64,000 nucleotides of DNA from the NCBI GenBank assembly GCA_028564705.1, contig JAPXFQ010000065.1, positions 1,302,001-1,366,000 on the forward strand. Direction: 5' to 3'. Below are positions 35,349 through 47,888 of the stretch, in pieces; position 1 is the first letter of the stretch, and the number at the start of each line of letters is the position of its first letter. A model generated the notes under the pieces. That model did not search any database. It had not been told where the DNA came from and saw nothing but the letters and a program-made list of their open reading frames with translations. The translations under genes and the position numbers were made by a program. Source of the stretch: Apricaphanius iberus (Eukaryota; Chordata; Actinopteri; Cyprinodontiformes; Aphaniidae).

Positions 35349-36499
35349 AGGAGACATATCATGGAAAATCCACTTTTTTAGTCCTTAAATGAATGTAAAT
35401 GTGTATTTTGGGTGTTTAGGAGTGCAGACAACTTACATTTATTCTCTTCTGGTGCTGTGTTTATATCTTTACATTCTTTTTTGGTCATATTTTTCAGTCT
35501 GTTTAGTTTTCTCTATTCGCTATTACGTTTTCTTGTCTATTACGTTACAGCATTTGTTGTTGAACTGCCAAATAAGGTAATGGACTTCTGGGTAACCAAT
35601 TTCGTGAAGCCGCCATTTTTTTCTCCCCCACAGCGATTTTGTAGTCCAAGGTCAGTCATGTCAAAATTACAAGAAAGCAAGTCAAAATGTTCAGTTATTG
35701 GGTGTTTTAACCCACACAAATCCCTAAATCAACCCCCAGCATCAGAGCCTCTGAGAAGTGCCTGGTTAAATTTTATTTTTAGTGGAAATATACCGACATC
35801 CGTGGGGAAAGTTCTCCTCGTTTGCGCGAAGCACTTCAAGGACGAGTGCTTCAGAAACCTCGGTCTGTATCAGGAGGGATTTGCCAAAAAGACTTCGTCT
35901 GATTGAGGGGTCAGTTTCTTCTCTCCATGGAGACGAGGGACAAAGCAAAGCGGTAAGCTTCAAATAACACAAAAATGACAGTAAACTTTATTTTATACAT
36001 GAATGTTGTGTGTTGATATGTCGTACAGGCGATTGTTTTGTTGTAGCATTGTACATTCTGCTTCTGTTAGCAATGTGTGCTAGCTTTTAGCTGAGGATAT
36101 AACTGTACTGCATTCTTTGAATAAAATGATTGGGCTTTTTTTGCCGGTTTTTGTCGTGGGGTACACATGATGTACAGGAATTTAGCGATGATCGCTTAGC
36201 AATAAAACGTTTATCTGCCAGTAGTAATCGAATCGCTGCTATCAGACTACAAAAATGTCCGATGCAGCAGAACCCTCTGTAACCTGGAGGGGGCGGGGCA
36301 TGAAATGTTTCGCTTACATTTAAAGGGACCGCATCAAAATGAGTTGCTCTAAGATTCTCCTCAGAACGGTATAAGGAGGGTCTGTGGGGCTACAATAACA
36401 TGGAATTCAGACCAAACCACTGTGGTTCTACTTTACATAGACCACAAGAGAATGATTTACACGTCAAAAGGAAGGATTTAAAAGCATGATATATCTCCT
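35349..36499 (+). mobile_element. THAP-bearing DNA transposon remnant, TTAA target (Kolobok-like)
   Basis: The 1151-bp element starts AGGAGACATATCATG and ends CATGATATATCTCCT, which are inverted with one mismatch. It is followed by TTAA at 36500-36503 and preceded by TTAC at 35345-35348, a likely decayed TTAA duplication. It encodes a THAP zinc finger. TTAA targets together with THAP domains are known for the Kolobok superfamily, so that assignment is an inference. No DDE domain is visible. Confidence 0.65.
35658..35906 (+). pseudogene. THAP-type zinc finger exon, frameshifted
   Basis: From ATG 35658 the 82-residue frame starts MSKLQESKSKCSVIGC. It has the C2CH pattern of a THAP DNA-binding domain: Cys pair in CSVIGC, a Trp in LRSAWLNF, and the second pair in VCAKHF, followed by FRNLG and an aromatic-rich end. 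THAP domains bind DNA sequence-specifically and occur in P-element, Kolobok and host proteins. The frame ends at TGA 35904-35906 because of one extra A in the AAAAA run near 35885-35889. The next frame continues with RLRLIEGSVSSLHGDEGQ to a donor-like GCG|GTAAGC near 35950, so this was probably a first coding exon. Confidence 0.8.
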
Positions 36500-36739
36500 T
36501 TAAACAAGAGGTTTTGTCACAAGTATCTCACTGGCTCCTTAAGAGAAATTACAGGAAGACCACCAGCCACAGTGACTTTTTTAAATCTCTGGGTTGAGTG
36601 TCAGTTTGTAATGTCTCCATTGGAATTGGTACACAAATTTAGTTAATGCAGCTAAAACTACTACGCTGTAATGTAGGTGCAATAATGGACTCAGAATTGA
36701 ACCTCCTGGGTTACATAAAGGGAATAAAAAGGCCAGCTT

Positions 36740-37385
36740 TCTATCACCTGAAGAACATTTTTTAGGATTAAAAAACTATTGGATCTAGAAAACTCATCCA
36801 TGTGTTTATCTTTAATCAGATTGATTACAGCAACATGTCTATCTAAAAAGTCAATCAGACAGCTGCAGCTGAACCAGCGCTGCTCATGTCCTCAGTAGAA
36901 CCAAAAAAGTAGAGCATGTCACCCCAGTTCTTAAGTCCTTACACTGGCTCCCTGTAGCTCAGAGAATAGACTTCAAAATTCTCCTACTAGTTTATGAGTT
37001 ATAAAATGGCGTCAAAGTATGTTGAAGGTCTGTTGCCACTATACTAGCCCCTCATACCACTCATGTCTTCAAACTCTACTAATCATCCCTAGAATTAGAA
37101 CCAAACATGAAAAAGGAGCTTTCAGTTTCTATGCTCTCTTTATCTGGAACAAACTTCCTGACGACTGCAAGGCTGCTGAAACACTGAGTTCCTTTAAATC
37201 AAAGCTAATCACTCATCTAGTGTTGCCTTTGAATAAGCAATTGATAATAGCTTGAATTTCATATACTTAACTCTAATGTTTTATTTTATGCTTTTATTGT
37301 TGTTCTCCCCTAATCAGCCAAAGTACTTTGGATTGCCTAGTTGAAAGTGTGTTACACAAGTAAAGTTGCCTTGCCACAACTTCTT
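36740..37385 (+). mobile_element. Second LINE family, 3' fragment, plus strand
   Basis: Decayed reverse transcriptase C-terminal sequence: SKKSIRQLQLNQR near 36850, a TGGCTCCCTGTAGCTCAGAG block (HWLPV-like) near 36945, then IIPRIRTKHEKGAFSFYA and IWNKLPDDCKAAETLSSFKS up to 37255, then 3' UTR. It has stops and frame changes. It is the same family as the minus-strand piece at 32867-33245. Confidence 0.8.
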
Positions 37386-37811
37386 AGCCTGTTTCACACA
37401 AAAAAAAGTATTTTAAATTTGGGGGCTCAGACATTGTTCCATCTACGTAACAATTACTTCTACTCTCAGATCATCAGCCTTTCTCCATCCTTCTTTGCTA
37501 TCCTCGCTACTTCCTAATCCGTTTGCTTCTCAAATTCCCTTGATGTTACTAGAGCATAATGCATGACTCTTCCTTCCCACCTCCAGCTCATTACCACGTT
37601 TGGGTATAGCCAGCATGCAAAACAGACACACCTATCCCAGTAATTTGCACGTCTCATCATGCGCTGACACAACCTCATCACTACTTAGCTTCCTCAACCC
37701 GCAAAGCCAGCCTGCCCTCATACAGCTCAGCTGATGTGGGTCTATGACTATCTCTCTTAGCAAATCAGGGACATAAAAGGGAGGGGACCAACATTACGAT
37801 GATCAAAAGGT

Positions 37812-38150
37812 ACTTTAATCCATCCATCAATTTTCTGAACAGCTTATCCTCAAGGGGTCGTGGGGGGGCTGGGGGGGTGTTGGGTGTTGGTTCCTATCTC
37901 CAGCTGTCAATGTGCGAGAGGTGGAGTACACCCTGGACAGGTCACCAGTCCATCGGGGGGCAACACAGAGACAGACAGGACAAATAACCATGCACACACA
38001 CACTCACACCTAAGGACAATTTATAGAGAACAATTGAGCTAACAGTCATGTTTTTGGACTGTGCAGAAGCCGGAGCAGCCAGAGGGAATCCACGCATGCA
38101 CAGGATGAACATGCAAACTCCATGCAGAAAGACACTGGACCCTGTTGGGG
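37812..38150 (+). repeat. Dispersed fish repeat (CCATCCATC...), copy 2
   Basis: Same family and orientation as 34825-35225: TAATCCATCCATCAATTTTC, CAGCTTATCCTCAAGGGG, ACACCCTGGACAGGTCACC, GTCATGTTTTTGGACTGTG, GAACATGCAAACTCCATGC. It is cut off at the TTAA-flanked element that begins at 38158. Confidence 0.7.
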
Positions 38151-38157
38151 TTCTTAA

Positions 38158-39061
38158 AAAGAAAGTTATGGTCTATCTGGTTATTGTGAATATTAAATTA
38201 GCAATTCATGAAATATTAATTTATTATTCCTTTCTATTATTTATTTACAGTGCACCAACCGATTTAAACCGATTAAATTAGTGTTGTGCTGAAGTTACTG
38301 TGTTTCTTTTATTAGTAAGCAAGCACTGTGTGATTGTGTTGATTTGGTGTGATCTCTGTGTTAAGCCACGAACTGGAGAATTTCCGAGAGATGGGCAAAA
38401 ACGGGAGTAGACTGGCCTCATTCTTTTGTTCAACTCATAGAAACTTCAATCCATAGTTCTTTGTTAGCCAAATGCTAAGCTAGTGATAAGAAACACGCAG
38501 TCCATTTGTTTCAAAGAGACCACGCGGTAAATTGACCTAATCAATAAAACCCCCCCACAGTCAGGTTTTTTGCTCATCCACATGCGTACAGCGCATACAC
38601 GTGCACATGTGTGTTACGGCATGAGCACGTTCAGGAAATTCCCCGGGGGATGTGGTGATTGTTACTTCCTGGGATCCGCCATCTTGGAAGTTTTGTTTAC
38701 GTAGCATGTAACCTAACCATTGTCTTAGCCGTTAGCAAGGACCTAATTAGCCAAGATTGAGTTCAGTTTGTTATTTTGTGTGGACAATTTGGTTATTAAA
38801 TTTGTTAAACTGAATCAAATCTCCTTTCTTCTTTTATTTAGTGGGTTTGATTCATTGCAAAAGGGCTCACCCTTCAGATAAGTTATATATAGCTGGTAGC
38901 CATAGCAACCTGCTATTTGACAAATAGAGTTAATTCTGAGAAATACATATATTTACCGAGTTAATTCCCGGTTGGTGCCCCGATAACAAATCATTTAGAG
39001 GAATAATTAATTAATTATTTAATTAATATTTCCCATATAGCCAGATAGACAATAACCTTCT
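38158..39061. mobile_element. Nonautonomous element with ~120-bp inverted ends and TTAA flanks
   Basis: The left 120 bases (AGAAAGTTATGGTCTATCTGG..., with GTGCACCAACCGATT near 38250) match the reverse complement of the right 120 bases (AGAAGGTTATTGTCTATCTGG..., with GGGCACCAACCGGGA). TTAA lies at 38154-38157 and 39062-39065. No transposase is encoded in the 904 bp. TTAA duplication is typical of piggyBac and Kolobok; the superfamily is not settled. Confidence 0.7.
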
Positions 39062-39065
39062 TTAA

Positions 39066-41253
39066 TACACAACAAATGACTTAGAATGGACTGATGATTT
39101 GCGAAAATGATAACAAATATGATTAGCAGTTAGCAGTCAACCATTCGGAATATTTATTCACTACTCTTCAAACATTTATTGATACAACATCCTTCTTTTT
39201 GAGGCATTGGTACTGTACTTACACATAACCTCACTACAACAAAAACGTCAACTATCTCTAATACATTTTTATGTAAAGTCTGTGCACTGTGTCTCCTTGA
39301 AACCCGTAAACAATGCAAAAAATAACACGTCTCAGTTTCTGTTCTGTTTTTTTGGAAAAAAATGCCAGGCTTTCTGTAAATGTGGTTTACACAAAATGTG
39401 GGGATGATTATATCTACAGTTTCCCTGAACCACAACTGTATCCAAGCTGCATTAGTAACACACTATTCATATTTCATTACCATGCTGGCCAGTTATTCAA
39501 TACCCAATACCAGGTCAGCAAGAGAGAGGTGAACTTCCTCTGTTTGAAAGCTTCTTTAGTGAGCATGTTGAAGATAATGGGCTTCAGTATTAGAGATATG
39601 GCTGAATGCCAAGTACTTTGTTTTCCACAACTGTAGGAGCAGAGGGAGACAAAGCGAAGGTAGTTACTCAGCCATGTGTCAGGACATAATGCATTATCCT
39701 TTCTTAAGTGGCATAAATTGTTTATTTGCAGGTATTAAGTAATAGTAAAAGCCTCAGACACAAGGGAAGATGGGTCTTCCTAGAGACTCATGAATAAGAT
39801 AACGTCTCTCAAGAGCAAGGAGGGCATGCACGTAAAATCATATACCAGATGCAAAAGTTTTGAATGTCTTAAGAATTGTGGAAATAGTGAAGAATCCCAC
39901 AAGAGTTTGAAACAGTTTTGCTGGATATGTTCAAGTTTTATGCTACACACTGTATAAATATGAACCCAGAATTAATTTAAGCTTATAAAGACCCTACAGT
40001 CACATCTGCACGAGAAAAATAGCCAAAACCAAAGAGTTGATATCAGTGCCACAGAAGCATCTGAGCCATGAGGTAAAGTCATCCAACCAACATTTTAAAC
40101 ATGAAATAAGTTAGCAAAAAAACAATGAGAGGTGATAAGTTTAAAGGTGATGCATTGTCTGTGTTTACATACAGTAGGTAAGCAAAAAACTGCAGTTTGA
40201 ATCCAAGAAACACCTCAGACTCCATTATAGTCTTTAACTGATGGAGCCATGATTATAACCATTTTACCTTGCCACAGACATACCACGCTTTATTTTGTCA
40301 GAAAAATCTCAGTGAAACATTTACTGCTCTCCACTAAAACCAAAACTGGCCAACAGCTCTGTAGTTAGTGCCTAATCAAAAATGAAAGACCTCTCTCTCT
40401 GAGCATTTTCTTGGCCATGACAGTTTGCTATTGAGAGTATTGATTGCAGTAACACATGTTGATGAAGGATTAATTGGCCAGGCTTGGTGCAGTGACATCT
40501 GTTAACAATGCTGCATGATTTCTATATTGTGGGGCTTAGACACTGAACTGAACTGACTAAAACGATTCTGTCTTTTTACCTTAAATTAATGTTTGAAAAC
40601 AAAAATGATGTAAAATGACACATGTACCACATGCTTTTTTATGTTAGATGATTAAAGGACAATAATTTTTTGGGGAAAACATAGGGAAATAAATGCTAGA
40701 CAAAAAATATTTTTACATGCACATGTCTTGTTTAATAAAAAAAAAAAGTCTCTTTGCCTTTTGAGATCAGAGTTGTGATTCTAGTCACGTTTTTAAGATC
40801 AGGCATTAGAAATACATTTGGTCCAAAAACTGAAATCCAAAGCACTAATCAAAAATGGCAATAATCTAATAAGAAACTGCCATGAGCCAAGGGCAGGTTA
40901 TATTAAAGGTTTAATGACTCCTTATAGAGCATTAGAAACGCTGAACATTTAAAAAAAAAAAAGAAACATGAAATCATGGTGAACCTTCCCTGGAGAGGCC
41001 TGTTTGTGATAATTACTCCAGCAGAGTGCTAATGACATATCGAGGAGGTCACAAAATAATTCGGAGCAACAATTGACACACTGCAAACATCACTTCTCTC
41101 AGTTAAGATCAATGTTCATGATTCAAAAATAAGGCACAGACAGGACAAAAATAGCTTCCAATGAGAGTTCCAATGCAATAGATGATGAAAACAACACATC
41201 CTAATACATGTGGGAACAACTCTTTGGATGGTAAGGACAAAAAAACATTTTAG
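39066..41253. other. Noncoding stretch, nothing recognised
   Basis: No supported gene. The 40980-41090 stretch, with several TAATTA/ATAATT-like motifs, has the look of an unbroken noncoding element, but conservation cannot be judged here. Confidence 0.35.
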
Positions 41254-41481
41254 AACAGGATTCTCCAACTCCAGCCCTCAAGAGCTAATGCCCTGCAACT
41301 TGTTGTGTGCATCCCTGCTCCAATGGAACCAAATCAAATACGGCTCATGACTATGCCTTTACAAACTTTATGTGATACTGGCAATGCAATACTATAATTT
41401 GATTCTGATATATTTGAGTAGAGATACACAAAAAGTTACAGATCAGTAGCTCTTGAGGACTGGAGTTGGAGACCGCTGTTT
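41254..41481. mobile_element. 228-bp MITE with ~34-bp inverted ends
   Basis: AACAGGATTCTCCAACTCCA...CCTCAAGAGCTA at the left is matched by the reverse complement AACAGCGGTCTCCAACTCCA...CCTCAAGAGCTA at the right. There is no coding content. A target duplication is not obvious. Confidence 0.8.
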
Positions 41482-44400
41482 TAAAAGAACACACGCGCAA
41501 TCGAACAGGGTGGTGACTATTCCATGGTCTGGGTAGAATGCTACTTCAAAATATAGAGGACTTTCCATGATTGATAGAACCAAAAAAATATGCCCTCTCA
41601 CAAATATGAGGCATCAGTTTGTGATCATTTTGATGTTGTCTCAGGAAAAGGATTGTACACACAGCAGCGACTCCATCTGTACAGGGCTACAACGAACCAA
41701 AAATAACGTTTTTGGAAAGAAAAACATTCTGTGTTTGTCAGCGGGTGCGGATGAGACCCAGGTGCAGAGACATGCTTTGATAGGTTGTTTCCCATATTTT
41801 ATTAAGATTAGATAATAATATTTCCGGGGGGACAGAAGACGAGGAACCACATGAGGGGAGGTTAGACGAGCAACTAGCAAAGCGAGTGAAACACGAAGGG
41901 ATATATAAAGGGCAGGACAACACAGAGATAACTAATTAGTAGTAGAGATGTGGACAGAGATAGAGACACGTCATAACAGTATCCCCCCCAAGGTGCACCT
42001 CCTGGCGCCCAAATTACAAACTTCAGGCCAGGGATGACGACAACGATTACGTCTGAAGCCCCGCTGCCAGGCTGTAGCATGTGACTGCTTGGGTAAGTGG
42101 TCCGGATTTTGCTGTGAGGTTTGATAGCAATATAAACCACTCAGGCTCCATTCAATATGGGGGCGGTGTAAACGAGTTGCAGTCAGTTTGGAGTTTGGAC
42201 AGAGTTTTGATAGTTTGGATAGAAGAGTTTGGTTGGCGTTTGGAGATAGTTTTAAGAGTAAAAAGACAGATAGTTGGAAGTAGGGATGCAACTATATCAC
42301 TTTTTTCAAACAAATACGATACCGATACCTAGATTTGAGTACTTGCCAATACCGATATTTCTACCACACAAAAAAATTGCAATGATCTGGAAGACAGTTT
42401 TTATTTACTTCTCTCCTTGTTACAAGAAATGATGGTGAATTACTGTAGATTTAAAAAAAAATATTGATAAAAATGACAATTTCCAAGTGAAAACAAAATA
42501 AATTCTGTGAAATTATTACAAAGTTTACACATTTTAAGTATTGGTTGCCTTGTGAAAAGGTGTTTTTCAAAAGGCTGGTGAGGTGGTATCAAAATCGCTT
42601 AAAACTGCTATTTCTGAATAAAAATGAAATTACATAATCATATTCAGTGCCCTCGTCTTGGTTCAATAAGGACTTTAACTTCCCTCTACCTGCTCAAGTC
42701 CATGCCTTCTGCCTAAAGTGAAAGAAAAACATTAGTACAAAACCTTCCATAACATATTATACTACAATTTTGGTGATAATTTCAAGACAGAACACATTTA
42801 AAATATTCTTATTATTTGCATTTGTATTATTTTAAGCTGAGAAATTCTATTTTTGGAACCCAATGTCATTCCCAAAAGCCATAGCAGATTTACAGCTTTA
42901 ATGCATCACACATTAAGTGGCTAAGAGCTACAGCTGCCTGTGATTATGTACCTGGCCAGTAGGGGGATTTGTGCTCACATGAAGCCCCGTGAGATGAATC
43001 CTTCATGAACCAGTTGGCTCAAGTGGTTCAACGCCTCATGAGGCATCATCTCACCATCACTACTTACTAGTAATATGGCTCAGGTAGGCCCACAAAAAGG
43101 ACATAACAACAAGCGTAAAGAGGGATGAAAAGACAGGGAATCCAGCAGAGAGTGCAGAGATCAGAGATCTTAAGCATATTGGGGGAAGTGGAATGGCAGA
43201 GAAAAAGGTAAGATAATCAAGGACAACCGGATGCAGGTGAGTGAGAGAGAGCTGGCAGGGGGAGATCATGCAATCAAATGAAGATTTTTATCTTTTAAAA
43301 TGGGCTTCTGGTTAGATTTCAAAAGGGCTGCTGAAGTTGCTGTTGGGTACCTATGCCAAGCCCACTGGTGGGGCTGTGACCATGCCAGGAAAAAAGAGAA
43401 AAGAACTCTGACCATGCACATTCAAGTCTTTTACTGGGGCTATAATGGCCCTTTTCTCCATGTTTACACAACATCAAAATTAACCCCAATGATCAAATGT
43501 AGAATGCAATATATATACATACACACATATATACATATATGTATATATAGAGCAATTAAAACGGGAGGTCATTGCTGCTTTTGTGGATGATGGGCTTGAG
43601 GTGGGCACAAAAATAGATTCTGTTTAGGGACACATGTCTGTGTACACTACAAATAAAGATGTTCACATTTTCTGAGTCAGATTATGAGATCTAATTCATA
43701 TCTTAGGCAAAGGCATTTGCAGAATTTGTAAATATTGTTGATTCTTTTTCATCTACAAAAAACTTTTTAGAGTAGATTATATTTCAGAGAGATCTTACAA
43801 AAACCATGTGACTAATCAGAATTGTCAGTCTTCATTATTTATTATTATTATTATTATTTACTATATAGACGAGTACCAAAGGGGGACAAATCACTTTATT
43901 TGACTCTAACTCTAAACAGACTTCCAGCTTTGATTATCTGTTGCTAGAGTAAACTCTGATTTGCAGCCAGGGGTTGTGGAAATACTCAAACACCTTTTAG
44001 ATGACCAGAACAATTTATAAAAATGAAGTATTAATAGTTTCAAATTGCACCCAAATGGCTGTGATGTAGGCATGCTATACTAGGAAAAACCTGTTATGTT
44101 ATTAAATGTTTTTCCTTTTTCTTTTTTGCTTTCCATTGAAATTGTTCACAGAGTTTGGAAAATTTTCTTGGATGAGGTTCAGCGGTATCTTTTTGAGTAT
44201 GGAATGTGCATTCGTGTGTGCATATGAACCTGTCCGAACTGTCAGCATCCTAAATCTCAGCTTTTAACTTAAGTCTGACAAATTCAGAATCTGGCAAAAA
44301 GAAACGCTGGGAAATTATAAAGTTATCATCATGTATAAAACTCATGCACATGTTCAGTCTACACGTTTTGTCCTTTCATTTGGTTTAGTATGGAATACAA

Positions 44401-47240
44401 TTTTAAGTGCATCGTTACACTTAATGTTATTAACTACTTTGAATCACAAAAACAGGCCTGAGGTTGTATACCTCTGTCTGAAAACATCAGAATAAGCTAG
44501 TTTTTCTCCTAACAATTATATAACTATTTTATTTCAGAAACATTTCCCATCAGTTATTGTGAGCTCTACAAAGCTTCAAAATGAAGTTAGAAAAAGAGAA
44601 CTTTGAAGTTTACGAGAGTTGAACCATTGAAACCCTTGGATCAGCAAAGAAGCCAGCCCAATAATCTATTAAACGGTAGATCAGCTGAGAAAAACTGTAA
44701 ATATTTCCTCTTATATTTTTCTGGCCAGGCGCTGTCTTTTGGCCAAAGGTTCATGTTCTGTTGTAAACATGTATCTGAGTGCCATTATATTTTAGACTGA
44801 GGCTTCAGCGGCTCCTGTGTGGACCCTCTCTTCAGCCCTTTCGCGATGATCTATAGTAAGATGGATGATTCCCTGAAAACCACAATTTCCTGGTCTAATC
44901 CCAACTGGTGGCCAAAAGTTGGACGATCCAGCAGTGTGTGTGTGTATGTGTGTTAGCCATTTCAGTTGCAGCATTAAAATATTTGTAGCTTTTAGCAATA
45001 ATGATATTAATGGACAGTTGCCAACAGGCTGCGAAAACGGGACTGCCACACAATATGATAATGTTTACTTGCATTTAAAAGTGCACAAATTTATTAAAAA
45101 AGTGAGGCTTTATTCATGGACTATAGGCTGGATAATTCCATGAAAACATCTAACCCTTTAGGGGGAAAATGTAGATATAAAAAGATGCACACAGACCTAA
45201 ACTAATCCTTTGTTGAAGCACCTTTAAACTTAAGTTTAGCATCCAGTTTTGGTAGAAATCCTCACCATGCCACATCTTGACATGGTAATATTCCCACTCT
45301 TCACTTGGCAAGTTTAGAAATACCTCTGTAGTCCTGAGTTCGTCTCAAGCTACACTGAGATGAAACCAGGTGTAGCAGCAAAGATAATTGTCTAATTCAC
45401 AAGGAGCCAGTTTTTTAGGAAAAATGATCACGTTTGAAAACCAGTTCCCAGAGTGGAGAATTGTAAAAATGCCAACTCTACTATCTCTGTGTTTATGAGC
45501 TCTACAGCATTTCTTTTGATGATGTCACCGCCCCATTGCTATATGTGTCCGCATTCGCAACTCTATGATAAAGTAAAACAAACATGGCGCCGTATGGAGT
45601 TCTGGTCTTATTAGAGCAAATACTGACCTTAATATGGATCCTAAAATATGATTTACTATGGATCCGGAAAATCACATACACCATATACTTTTGAATAAAG
45701 CTCTCATTTGAAGCTGGATTTGTCGTGTTTGTAAATGCCTGATTAACTTGTCCGGACATCTCCATCAAGCGGAATACATTCTGCCAAGGAGCAGGAATTG
45801 GGTTCTGGCTCAGTCAGAGAAAGAAAGGGCAGGTGTACCAAGAAGTCTTGGTCAATCAGATAATTTCCAGATATTTTTTTTAATTTTAATGAAACCTTAA
45901 GTAAACAATTTTTTTTATATAAATAATTTTTAATTATTTGTTTTTTTTTTAGAATTACCTTGCTCATCACTTGCTATTAAGTTTTCTTATCTTAACTTGA
46001 AGTGCTAGTATCCCAGAGTCATCCACAATAAATTCTTATCCTGAGTAATTGACAGAAATAGTGTGATTCTTCTTTAAATACTGGGAGATTGCATAATAGA
46101 AATAAATATAACTCAGTATTCAGAATTAGTTTCTGGCAAGTCCAGTTTTGCTCATATTAGCCCTTAGGGCAAAATTGCAACTAATTACAAGAGTCTCTTT
46201 AACCTGGAGTGACTGAATACAAAATGAGCAATATTGTCCTGAACATGGGAAACACAGAAAAGTCACCTAACTGTAGTCTCTGGTAGACTGTCCAGAAGAT
46301 TGTCAGTCTATCAGTGTCATTCTCCACTGAAGTAAAGGTAGGAAGGCAGGCAGGCAGTTTCACAGCTTCATTGCCGAATGTGCATGAGTGTTTTTCATTT
46401 TCAATCAACCATCAAACGTGGCTAAGGCCATGCCACTGCATGGGGAAAACAACAGAATGAGCCCAAAGCCGCTGCAACCACCCTGAAAGTTTGGCAAGTT
46501 ATAGACACAGGACAAGCATTGATGGTAGAAAAAGCTTGGCATCACCAGAATCTGTACTTTCTTAGAGCCGTTCAGTGGACATATGAGATGAGCTTTTTTT
46601 CTCATAATTTTACAGCTTTTATTTCATTGATTCTGCAGCTGCACAGAGAATTCTGGGAACTAAAATCAGAATCCCCTATTTGTTTGTGTTGAACTGGTTT
46701 AGGGCTTTTCTGTGATGGAAGGTTGCTGGAGCAGAGTCCTGTGATCAACAGGCAAGCAGTTGGATATAATATGGACCATATGCTGTCTATTACACAAAAC
46801 AACGGCATCACACTTCACTAGCAGCATAGACTAAAACGTGCAAGCCTATTTAAAAATTCGAAAAAACAACTTCTGAGAATTAGAGCTACATCTTTAATTG
46901 ACGCTGTAAAAGTGCATCGTTTCCTTACCAAACTTGATTAACCCTGTTCGAGGTTACAGGAATGCTGGTGCTTATCTACAGCTGTGAATTGGCAAGTGGC
47001 AGGGTATATGTTGATTCTCTGTCCATCATAGAGACATATGGAAGAAGCAACACTTTAATAGCTAATGGCATTTTAATAATTAAAGGCTTAGATATGAAAA
47101 AATATAAATTCAACTCAGAAAGATTTTGATCTAACTGGTATTTTAACCTTTCACTGTTGCCTGTGGCAAGCCGAATGAGCATTTATTCTGATATCTTGAT
47201 ATCAGGCATAATTGTCATGAACATGCAAGCCATTTCTGTC
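41482..47240. other. 5.7 kb without supported genes
   Basis: The 41740-42070 stretch contains a run of C and CACCTCCTGGCGCCC-like sequence similar to a dispersed fish repeat I cannot name. At 42284, AGGGATGCAACTA followed by ACGATACCGATA looks like the left end of a hAT-like repeat; the perfect palindrome GCCTCATGAGGC at 43033-43044 may lie near its other end. Microsatellites occur at 43509-43551 (TA/CA) and 43833-43861 (ATT). No exon or RNA gene was identified. Confidence 0.4.
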
Positions 47241-47717
47241 CAGTAGTTAACTAGTAAGCCATGTTTGTGTGAACTAGTTAACTACTGAGGGTCAGAATAT
47301 GGACTCTAGTTAACTAGTGACAACAAAAATGCCCAATAGTTAAATAGTAACCATATTTTGGATTCATTAGTTAACTAGTGAGAGCTGGAAATGTCCACTA
47401 GTTAACTAGTAAAGGCAAAAATGCATACCAGTGAGCTAGTTGTAGGTTTTTCTTTCTCACTATTTAACTAGTGACAGCCAAAAATGTGCACAAGTTTACT
47501 AGTGAAGGCCTAACTCCTAACTAGTTAACTAGTTGGAGTAGGTCAATGTCACTAGTTAACTGGTGAAACATAAATTGATTACTTGCTAGCTAGTTGATGG
47601 CAGCAGTCTCACTAGTTAACTAGTTGATGCATCCATTGTCCAAACTAGTTAACTACTGAGGTCATAAATTATACTAGTAAACTAGTTCAAGCCTAAATTC
47701 ACGCTAGTCAGCTAGTG
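47241..47717. repeat. Phased palindrome array 1 (16 units, ~31-bp period)
   Basis: Variants of the 16-bp palindrome CACTAGTTAACTAGTG start at 47241, 47272, 47304, 47334, 47365, 47396, 47428, 47458, 47489, 47519, 47550, 47581, 47610, 47643, 47672 and 47702. Steps are 29-33 bases, averaging about 31. The intervening ~15 bases differ from unit to unit, with only a weak CAAAAATG-like similarity in some. Two units (47428, 47581) are more degenerate. No coding content is present. Confidence 0.95.
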
Positions 47718-47888
47718 GCGCAGAATTCTAATTAGGATGCGGAGAATTCCTCAAATTGCTTTGGCTTTCTATTGGCTCTATATGTCTAAGTAAAATATGA
47801 CAACCAATCACAGTGCAGAATTTCACAAAATCCCACCCAAAACATTTGCATGTGGCACACAAGTTAACATGCTGGCCAAAGGAACTTT

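Noticed and set aside
41740..42070. LTR of a second retrotransposon
   Set aside because: No TG...CA ends, primer site or coding region could be defined.
43033..43044. Perfect 12-bp palindrome GCCTCATGAGGC
   Set aside because: It is isolated and short, and probably part of a hAT-like repeat end.
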